From Monilinia fructicola (lineage: Eukaryota > Ascomycota > Leotiomycetes > Helotiales > Sclerotiniaceae), in the NCBI GenBank assembly GCA_008692225.1, contig VICG01000016.1:186001-250000 (forward strand): a DNA stretch of 64,000 nucleotides, read 5' to 3'. A program made the translations under genes and the position numbers. Shown piece after piece: positions 55,523 through 64,000 of the stretch. Below the pieces are notes generated by a model. That model was not told where the DNA came from and did not search any database. It was given only the letters and a program-made list of their open reading frames with translations. Every line of letters starts with the position of its first letter. Within the stretch, counting starts at the first letter, position 1.

Positions 55523-58475
55523 GTCTTTCCAGCAGGAAGCAAAGAAATCAATATTACATATGTATATACGTTTTGAGGATAAGTTGTGATTGAAACTGCA
55601 ACGGTGGATACAAAGGTCAAATCAACCTGGGACTTTCGGATGAATACTTATGCTGCAGTGGTAGTACCACAGGAAGACTCTCAACCTAATCTCGAATATT
55701 GCAGTATTATTAGTATATGGTAGTCCACTATCAAATTATGATTGTCAATTTCTCCACTTCAAGGTTTAGCAGGCCTACGGGTTGGTGATAGCGTCAAACA
55801 AGATCAGACTATCAACGCAACTTTCGCTTCGTAGATTGTATAATTAGGGGTTGCATGATGATTCATCTGATCATCCTCTTTTCTCGCAGAATTTTCTCAT
55901 CCGATGCAGCCAGAAAGAAAAGGGTCAATCGCATCTGGGAAGGTTTCATACAATTTATCATTCCGGTCCCGGATCATCATCGTCGTCGTCGTCGAAGACT
56001 GGATGGGGTATTCGCATCCGCACGCGTGAAAGAAGGTACGAAGGCAGTGGATTTCGACGAGCGAATGTAGAAATGCCCGGCACTCTCGTTCGTTCGTTCG
56101 TTCGTTCTTTCGTTCTCTCCATGGTCCTGCGTGCCAAAATATCCCTCGCGTAACCAACCTCCGTTCTCTTCGCCGCCCTCACGATTCCCGCCAGATCAAA
56201 TAGATAGTGGTCGGAGACGCCACGGCGGAAGCCGCCAACTTTGCGATCACGATATTCCTGCGGCGCTTGGCGGTGGCGGGTTCGCGATCTCGCTGGAATC
56301 GTATCCGCGCGCGGCAGAGAGGTGCTGTCCGGAGCCCCGGGGAGTGCAAGAAAGGGCCCAAGGCTGTTTTCGCACGGGTCACACTTACTCACCACTACAG
56401 ATTTGCCGTTGTGTGTCAGAGCGTCGATTCAATGCATGCCCCCTCCCATCGTCGCGTTGAGGCGGAAACCAGCAGCGGCTGCTACCCCGGCTTGCTCGCA
56501 AAACGGAATAGAGCATGTCCTCTCGTCGTTTCTCGTCGGAGAAGGTCGATCGAAGGGCATCTCGCGGGAGCACCTACCTCGTCATTTCTCCGTCGAGGTG
56601 GAAGGTAGAGAGCATGACAATGGTGTTGGCTTCTTCTGCACATGGCGGCTGTTGCGTTGTTGGGTTTTGCTTACGTTTGCTGTGTGCGTGGCTTGTTTCG
56701 CGGTTGGATTCCTCGTATGGTTTGTTGTGCTTTTTGGGCGCGGTGGAAGAAGGGACGTTTCGTGTGGTTATGATGGTTTGTTGCTTTGGCTGTGCTTTCT
56801 TTCTTTCTTTCCTTGGTACTTCTCGTCGGCGGCGGAGTCCAGTGTAGATCAAACGATATGGACGTTTTCTTGGGGGGGGGGGGGGGGGGTTGTTGATTTT
56901 CAGTCGGTGGAGGGGAGGGCTCGCTGTTGAAGTGAGATGCGGTGGAGAGGATATATTCTTATCATGGTCGTTATGGTTATTTTGGCCTTTACATTGAAGA
57001 ACATATTAATAAAAGAGCGGAGATGAAAGATGCGATCTGCGCATGGCTACTGCTGTGTTTCAGATGGGAAGATGATACCAATTCCATGGATATCGTCACT
57101 TTGCCGCTTTGAAGCCGGAGTGGAAGATTGGGGCTCGCAGTTGCTATCACCTTCTGAGGGATAGGAAGATGGTGAGATTGGCGTCCCTTTGTTGCTGGGT
57201 GGGAGTTGAAGATCGAGTTTTCGTGTGCTTGTCCTTGTCCTTGCTTTCCTGCTGGAAGATAGAATCCTTTTATAGCTGCCGTTGGTTCTCGTTGAACGAT
57301 ACGATCTCCATATGGTTCCCGTCGTATTCCTTCCAAAATGAAGGATAAGATGGTGTTTGTCCTGTTCTCACTGGAGTAGGTGTTACAGGCACAATCTTTG
57401 TGACTGCTAGTATCTTCACACTAGATGAGGGGCGGGAGAGAAAACCTTGTCATAACTGCTGTTATCTCTCCGTTAACTTTATAGAAGTACAAAAAGATAA
57501 ATCTTCCACAACTACCATGGCCTACTTAGGAAAATATACTATATCACTATAGCTACTCTTGCCTTCAAGTGAAAAAGTAAAGAGTTATGGTTTTTATGGT
57601 TCTTGTCTTTTTTTGATATTGACGTTGAAGGATATAAATAATCCTTTTCGATAAATTTCCCCTCTGCCATTTGAATTCCATAATTTTAACTCGACCATTC
57701 CATTCTGGGTCCACTTTCCCCCTCCTCGTTACAGATCCCACTCTTCTATTATACATTCTCCTATCCCGTTGTAGATACTACCATCTCACCCTTTTCCTAC
57801 CTTCCACCCCTTCCCGATCCCTCAGCCTACCAGCACAAAAGCAAACAAACATCCTTAAGTTCTCGCGACATGAAGATAAATCCTCAATCTTGATCTTCAT
57901 CTCCATCTCCACCTCCCGGTCATTGGACCACAAGACACGTTTCCCACGGCGAGTTTTATCTTTCCGCCCTTTGCATGGGACTTATAATCACCAGTGCCAT
58001 TGAGAAAACAAAACGAAGACAGAGGGGAAAAGATGAAGTAGCTATAAGGATATGAAGATGTAAGGAGGGATGTTGATTTGATTCTTGATATTACTCTCAC
58101 GTCGCAAGGATCGAAATCATTTCGCTCTTGTGCTAATTACCCCGACCACTCCTCCACCATCTTCACTTCTTCTGGTAGTCCAGTCGTCCAATGGAGAATC
58201 TGCCGTCACATAATAGATTCTATCTTTTTTGGTCATAATGGCACAAGTGTGAAATGGATTTGATTTTTGCAGCATGGGAAGATTTTTTTTGGCTTTTCTT
58301 GGTGAGAGTGATTTACTGTGTGTTGTGTTGATTAGAGATTTAAAGGGGGAGAATGAGAATGGGAATGGGGGGATAAGTCAAGGAGGAGATGTGACGGAGG
58401 AAGAATTGATAGGAGTGGAAGGATGTTGTGTGTATGTAGATGATGGAGATTAATATTAAGATGTTAAGATGTTAC
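55523..58475. other. Long intergenic stretch with a GC-rich core and an 18-G run
   Basis: Between about 55970 and 56600 the DNA becomes clearly GC-rich, with TTCG and CGTCGTCG repeats and six or more overlapping open frames on both strands (up to 229 codons), none with a domain. A run of 18 G lies at 56872-56889. The rest is CT-rich spacer. No gene is called. Confidence 0.4.
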
Positions 58476-58690
58476 GAGAGTATAGAGAGTATAGAGAGTA
58501 TAGAGAGTATAGAGAGTATAGAGAGTATAGAGAGTATAGAGAGTATAGAGAGTATAGAGAGTATAGAGAGTATAGAGAGTATAGAGAGTATAGAGAGTAT
58601 AGAGAGTATAGAGAGTATAGAGAGTAGAGTATAGAGAGTATAGAGAGTATAGAGAGTATAGAGAGTATAGAGAGTATAGAGAGTATAGAG
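58476..58690. repeat. 9-bp tandem array (GTATAGAGA)n
   Basis: About 23 copies of a nine-base unit occur, with one short interruption at about 58622-58630, followed by four CACCAG units to 58714. The repeat is open in several frames on both strands (Ser-Ile-Glu and Leu-Tyr-Ser repeats), so the ORFs across it are not evidence of genes. Confidence 0.95.
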
Positions 58691-58714
58691 CACCAGCACC
58701 AGCACCAGCACCAG

Positions 58715-59910
58715 GTGAAGCGTAAAGAGTAAAAAGAGCCAAAAGTAAATTCCACATCAATCCCATACATTTGCAAGGCCGAATATAACGGCATTCTTAT
58801 ACCCATTGTTATCATCCTTCTCTTTCGCGACTCGCAATTCTCTCTACTGTTTTATTCCTCATCCTCCATCACCTTCCCTATCCTCCCATACCCTCCTTAC
58901 TCAAAGACCCCTCCATCACCTTCATCCCTCGTTCCTGCCCCTCCCAACAGCCCCCTTTGTTAACCCCTTATCCACCCCATCCGCAATCGCTTATTTTACC
59001 CACTACCCTTCCTATTACCGTTCTCCAATCCCATCCCATCCCATCCCATTCAACCCACCCCACCCCACCCCAAGATTCACAAACCACCACCCCAAACGAG
59101 AGAGAGAAAGAGAGGTATATATATGAATATATATGAATATTCTTCTCCCCCCTCTTTCTTCTCAGCTTATTCTCTTTTCTCCAATCACTTCACTCACTTT
59201 ATTCAACCTCAACCTCAACCCCCAACCCCCAATCCCTCAAATTCCCTCAAATCAACGCGCCCCTCGTTTCCCCCTTCCCCCCTACCAACCCCCAAAAAAG
59301 CCAACCAAAAAAAAAAAAAAAAAAACACACACCAACCCATCCATCCATCCATCCATCCATCCATCCATCCATCCGTCACAATCCAAAAGACATACTAAAA
59401 CAGGCAGCCAATACTCGTGTGTATAAAAACCATCTAAAGGATCATTGGGGTATAGAAAAAAGAGGAGTTGTGTATTATATCTTGGGTTATCTCTTATGAC
59501 TTCTCCTCTCCTCCCTTCCATCTCTTCCCTCTCCCCTATCTGGCCATCATTCTCGCCTATTATCCATCATGTATTATCCATCCGCATTAATGCATCAATT
59601 AAATCCACTCCCGTGATGCTCGTGATAATTGTGATAAGTGTAAAGTAGAGTGAAACGCCTTCATATGCAAATCATTTCCATGCATCCATCAATCCATCTA
59701 TCAATCCATCCTCCAATAAAGAATTTCAATTCAACCACCCAACCATTATTGAACTCGACATGAATCCATTGTAAGGGTGCCATACCATTCCAAGCATTAT
59801 ATACAACCACTTCACCTTCTCGCTACCCCTTCAAAAACGTCAAATCATTTTGACAACCAATCTAATTCGTCTTCTTCTCTTCAGCATCATAAACTCTATC
59901 ATCCTCACCC
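58715..59910. other. C/T-rich intergenic stretch downstream of ERG3
   Basis: CCCAT and CCCCA repeats occur near 59030-59070, a poly-A run near 59307-59325 and CATC repeats near 59337-59372. The plus ORFs here are low complexity. No gene is called. Confidence 0.5.
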
Positions 59911-60958
59911 TCAGCTTTCCAAAACCAATTTTTCCATCTCCGCCACTTGTCTTTCCCATTCTTTTTGTCCCATCTTACTTTCTCTTCGGAAAAGTTCTTC
60001 GTTTGGTTTTCTATAACTACCTCCTAGACGATCCCAAAGTGTTGTATATTGTCCATAGTTGTAGTTGAAGTAAAGATGATGCATCGTATGACAAGCGGCT
60101 CCATTCAAAATTGGGGAGTTGGCTACATATTCACCATCATGAATGAAGACGGTCCAAACTTGTACGAAGAAGAAGAGACCCAAGTATGCGAATTTTTGAA
60201 GGGGGAAGATGAATGGAAAGATATGATATGGAAGTGATTGCATCCATCCATCGACAGGGTGAAAAGCAATTGAGGCGTATGGAGTTGGCATGATCCATTT
60301 GTGATGTGGTTTGTGAAGAGTTTTTGTAAACCGATGGATGATGAAGACCTCGGTGAATAAAGTAGACGAAGCAATCGGTGAAGAGGATGAAGAATGGGAA
60401 TTGTAACCAATTATACCAAACGCCAGGTCCTTCGGATGTAAGATCATAAAGTTTAGAGTAACCAATACTTCGCCGAGAAAGAAAGGTGTGGTGAGGATTG
60501 ACATCAATGGCATACTGTTGCATGATTGAGAGATTTCTTGACGAATTTGATTTTTGAGGAATTTTGGATGTTTGAAGGTAGTTTTGTCAAAGACGAAGAT
60601 GTAAGAGAGGGTCGAAATGACAAAGTAAATTGCTGCACCTGCGATCCTATTCAATGACTTAGTATTTGATTCATATATTTTGCATCTCAGATGAGAATGA
60701 AGTCTCATACCAAGTGATCAAGAACAGTGAGAAAGCTTGACGATAGATATTATCTCTATTCCATTGACTCGTATATGCCGCTTCAGTCGGTTCGAATTGC
60801 AAGAAAGAATTCGAAGGATGATATTGCCATGTTGAAGCAATTTTTGGACTTGATGTTGTACCATTGATTTGTTGACCAACTGCATTCAACAGTGAAGACT
60901 TCGCAGGGAGTATAGTTGAATAGAAATGATCGAAGAAGTATGTATCCGTAACCTCCAA
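59911..60958 (-). CDS. ERG3: C-5 sterol desaturase (Erg3) with a paired frameshift removing its first histidine box
   Basis: Erg3 introduces the C5-C6 double bond in ergosterol synthesis in the ER. Exons 60958-60711 and 60646-59911, with a 64-nt intron, give a 327-codon frame starting MEVTDTYFFDHFYS. Family marks are FDKTTFKHPKFLKNQIRQEI, the second and third histidine boxes HKPHHKWIMPTP and HTMHHLYFNYNYGQYTTLWD, and membrane helices between. From about 60466 to 60326 the annotated frame reads non-homologous residues, while the neighbouring frame reads GYSKLYDLTSEGPG and FIHRGLHHPSVYK, the expected sequence with histidine box 1. The pattern equals one base lost near 60466 and one A gained in the five-A run at 60321-60325. 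Without that box the enzyme should be inactive. Confidence 0.85.
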
Positions 60959-61478
60959 AGCGATATCCCATGACGAGTGACTCGGATCAGTGAGAAAGGA
61001 GGTCGAGGTGATTATTTATTGTAGGTGTATTGTGATTTCTCCTTGGTGATTGAGTTGAAGTCCTTGTGGTACAGATATGATGATGATGATGATGAATAGG
61101 AGGAAGTAAAGAAGCCAAATCAATGGATTCTATATTGGTTATAGTCGAGGGTCCTCTTGTCTTGAATGAATTGCTTTTTGTGTAGCTGTTATATAAAGTT
61201 GCCAATGGACCTAGGTAATTGTACAAGTTGAGATGGGAAAGGGAGAGAGGGGAAGCAAGACCTGGTGAATTAATTGAAGGGATTGAAGAGGAAGAGGAAG
61301 AGGAAGAGGAAGAGAGAAGAGGAAGAGGAAGAGGAAGAGGAAGAAGGAAAAGGAGAGAGAGTGGCGATAAGATTGAATTTAGGATTTGATATGACAATCG
61401 GAAGTCAAAGAGAATGGAAAGGTAGAGAGAGGTGGAGGTAGAGGTTGAGGTTGAGGTGAATGTAGAGGTAGAGACTGC

Positions 61479-61510
<32 letters not shown>

Positions 61511-61559
61511 TAGAGAGAGAGAGAGAGGAATAAAGTAGAAATAAATAAATAATTAATAA
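60959..61559. other. Upstream region of ERG3, purine-rich
   Basis: GAGGAA repeats (61285-61345) and a GA run (61480-61530) give a 136-codon minus frame of low complexity that I reject as coding. Probable ERG3 leader. Confidence 0.5.
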
Positions 61560-62110
61560 TTAATTAATTAGTACTCCGTAGTTACTTGTTATATCTCGAT
61601 TACAACCTTGGAAGTACTCCGTACCTGGACTCGTAGATATAAATGGATTTATAGATAGATATTTTAATAACTTTTTTTATTTTTTGTATTTAGACGCTCT
61701 TTTTTCCCTTTTGATAATCCGAGCCGATACGATGATTATTAATAAAGTGAAATAATTAAAAAATAAATAAATAGAGAGATTACTTAGTATAGTTAAGTAT
61801 TAATAAGTAGTACTCGAATAATAGTAATAAGTAGCTATTATATAATATTTTTAAAGCATGTATTTTATTTCATTTTATTTTATTTTATTTTATTTTATTT
61901 TATTTTATTTTATTTTATTTTATTTTATTTTATTTATTTTATTTTATTTTATTTTATTTTATTTATTTTATTTTATCTTTATTTTATCTTATTTTATTTG
62001 TATTATAGAATATAATTCTTATAAATATATATATTAATATATAAAAACATTCAATCTAATAAACAATACTTCGAATATAAGTATAGAAAATCAAAATATT
62101 GCTTATTAGG
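61560..62110. repeat. AT-rich block around the TTTTA array
   Basis: Composition is mainly A and T with no coding frame. Three copies of an ACTCCGTA string lie at or just beyond its edges (61571, 61615, 62130). Confidence 0.45.
61862..61990. repeat. TTTTA pentanucleotide array
   Basis: About 24 units occur, with a few ATTTA and CTTTA variants, inside AT-rich DNA. Confidence 0.9.
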
Positions 62111-63040
62111 TGAATTCTCAAATGAATCTACTCCGTAGGACCTCGGGATCCATAGATCTCTTACGATAATCTTTCGTTTGATTATATAGTAGTATAGGGC
62201 TACTGAAGTTCTATAGACAAGACATTCGACTTTTTCAATAAGCAGATGTTATAATCTATATTTTGTAGTCTAGTCTATTGGGTAGTAATCTTATAATTAT
62301 GAGTTAAACTGACGACGTTGTATTGAATATCTATTGTATCCTGTCTACTGTATGCTGTATGCCACCACCTACCTACCTACCTGCCTACTCAGCCAACGCG
62401 GAATGTGATAAAGGGGTCAAATCAGTCATGACCTAACAACACCGGTGGTAACATGAGATGGCACCATAATCATTCTACAAGCAAGTACAGTACCAACTAG
62501 TCCATCCAACAAAATCCCACCACCTCGGAAATTCTAGACCCTCCCCTTCTCCCAGATTACAGATGCGCAGATCGAGAGACAGTACTGCAACCTGACTGTG
62601 CTTAGTTAGGTTAAACCCCGAGTAAGGTTAAGCTAACGAACGAACCTCCTGGGCCCATACGGGAGGTTACGTACCAAATACTGTCACTCATCCGACGCTT
62701 CCATCGCTCGCCTCCCAGGCTTCATCCCTCCACTCCCATCCCGCGGCATCTTTCACTTCCGAATTCTTCGAATCAGCTCACCTGGGGACGGACGTGGGGG
62801 ACATCCGGAAGGGAAGGGCGGTCGTGGTCATGAGGTGTGTCTGATTCGATGGTTTTGATGATTTACAGCATTCGATTGAAGCTACTTGTACATTCATCAA
62901 GTTGGGGTTTGCATTTTGTTAAGGCTCATGTAAGGAACGGCTTTGGATTTGAATCGGGGGGTGTTGATTTTTGTGGTTAGTTTTATGTATAAGTCGCCTA
63001 CCCTACATCTCGCCACCCCCTTCATTTGGCCAGCATTTCA
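62111..63040. other. Spacer between AT-rich blocks
   Basis: Normal-composition sequence with a CTAC run at 62367-62385. I checked for a tRNA near 62580-62680 but no cloverleaf fits. Nothing is supported. Confidence 0.4.
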
Positions 63041-64000
63041 CATCAAAAATAGTTATTTTAACGTATTAATAACTCTATGAATAATTAATATAATTAATTA
63101 AAAAACTTCAATAATGATTTTATTTTTATAAATTAATAGATTTTAGGAATCTAAGAATTTTTACTATTTTTTTATTAAAGAGTAAAAAAAGATTATAAAA
63201 AATTAAAATTAAAATTTTCAATTTATATATAATAGAAAACGTAGATTATAATAAAACTAATCTTTATTAAATCTACTTAAGCTCTCTATTTATAGTTATA
63301 TTAACTATATTACTTTTATTTAAGAACGTTAGCTATATTAGTAACGTTGCTTTTATTAATATATTAAGGTTATTAACTTTATTATTATTAACTTCTTCTT
63401 TAACGATCGTTAAAATATAAGAATTATTTATAAAATTAAAATTATTAAAAAAAAATTTATTTATTTAATAAAAATAACTAAAAATAATCTATAAATTTTT
63501 ATAGAAATTATACGATTAATTTTTATTTAAATTTATGATTTTAAATAATATATATTATTTAATATTAATATTTAATAGACGTTTTTAAATTTTAACGTTA
63601 AAATTTCAAATAAAAATATATAATTCTAAATTCTTTATTAGTTATAGATTATTATATATAATTTAAAAGTTTATTAATTATATATTAATTAAATTTCTTA
63701 TATAAGTTTATAAACTATTTTTAATTATTTTTATTTAAAAGTTATAAATGTTATAATCACATACTAGAGTGAGTTAATAGAAGATTAATTAATTTAAAAT
63801 AAGAAAGCTAAAGAAGGAAGAGATCTTTAAAGAACCTAAAGATCTCTTTATTATATAGTATCGCTTAACGTGATAAGATATTATATATCTAAGGCATATA
63901 ATATTCGTTACAATAAATATTTTTTTTAAAGTTTTAAGTTTATATATAATTTTTTATACATATAAAACTAAGAATTCTATATTTTTATAATTCTATATTA
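63041..64000. repeat. AT-rich block at the right edge, probably RIP-mutated repeat
   Basis: Nearly all A and T. The few C and G occur largely as ACG/CGT (for example AACGTT, AACGATCGTT), while CA and TG are rare, the product expected when RIP turns CpA into TpA on both strands. The block continues past the window. No open frame remains. Confidence 0.6.

Noticed and set aside
58440..58815. ORFs of 64-119 codons with Ser-Ile-Glu or Leu-Tyr-Ser repeats
   Set aside because: A 9-bp repeat is open in several frames on both strands.
60987..61397. 136-codon minus ORF upstream of ERG3
   Set aside because: Low complexity (poly-Ser, Leu-Pro, poly-His) from purine-rich simple repeats; no domain.
62580..62680. 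Possible tRNA-like stem
   Set aside because: No acceptor stem, anticodon loop or T-loop consensus could be fitted.

Overview
The window looks like chromosomal DNA of a filamentous ascomycete, most likely a Leotiomycete (Helotiales, Sclerotiniaceae-like). Genes are monocistronic and sit on both strands. They carry many 42-62 nt introns with GTRNGT donors, CTAAC/CTAAT-like branch points and YAG acceptors. The gene set is typical of fungi: the formin SepA/Bni1, Siz-type SUMO ligase, Las21/Gpi7, C-5 sterol desaturase, TRAPP subunit Trs33, Hus1 and an MFS hexose transporter. Gene-poor stretches hold very AT-rich blocks poor in CpA/TpG but still containing ACG/CGT, as expected of repeat-induced point mutation (RIP), plus long microsatellites.

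Layout. 0.6-4.4 kb: two minus-strand genes, hus1 and an unrecognised RG-rich protein, the latter behind a leader full of splice-donor-like sites. 4.4-13.3 kb: gene-poor, with two broken minus-strand reading frames at 8.0-8.9 kb, an AT-rich block and octamer and pentamer arrays. 13.4-14.8 kb: a RING-finger gene and a small membrane protein. 15.2-16.6 kb: microsatellites and AT-rich DNA. 17.5-22.9 kb: a complete-length formin gene interrupted by five short insertions. 25.4-31.1 kb: three head-to-tail members of a fungal family whose N-terminal domain resembles DUF7918; one is intact, one broken and one a remnant. 31.7-39.2 kb: a DUF2264 protein, an intron-rich MFS transporter with a 6-nt microexon, and a mitochondrial-type rhomboid protease. 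39.8-43.0 kb: a fourth, divergent DUF7918-like locus on the minus strand. 45.3-55.0 kb: TRS33, LAS21, an LLPH/YBL028C-like protein and SIZ1. 59.9-61.0 kb: ERG3. The right end is AT-rich and probably RIP-mutated.

The main anomaly is the pattern of lesions. LAS21, the MFS transporter, DUF2264, rhomboid, hus1, TRS33 and LLPH splice into uninterrupted proteins. By contrast the formin gene (+2, +7, +14, +1, +1), one DUF7918-like copy (+1 and a nonsense codon), SIZ1 (+1) and ERG3 (-1 then +1) are frame-broken. Most lesions are insertions in homopolymers or perfect microduplications. The 7-bp and 14-bp duplications are not typical base-calling errors, so real mutation, a redundant second copy or mixed haplotypes must be weighed against assembly error. 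All exon boundaries and family assignments are read by eye from the sequence and from remembered family features; no database search was run.
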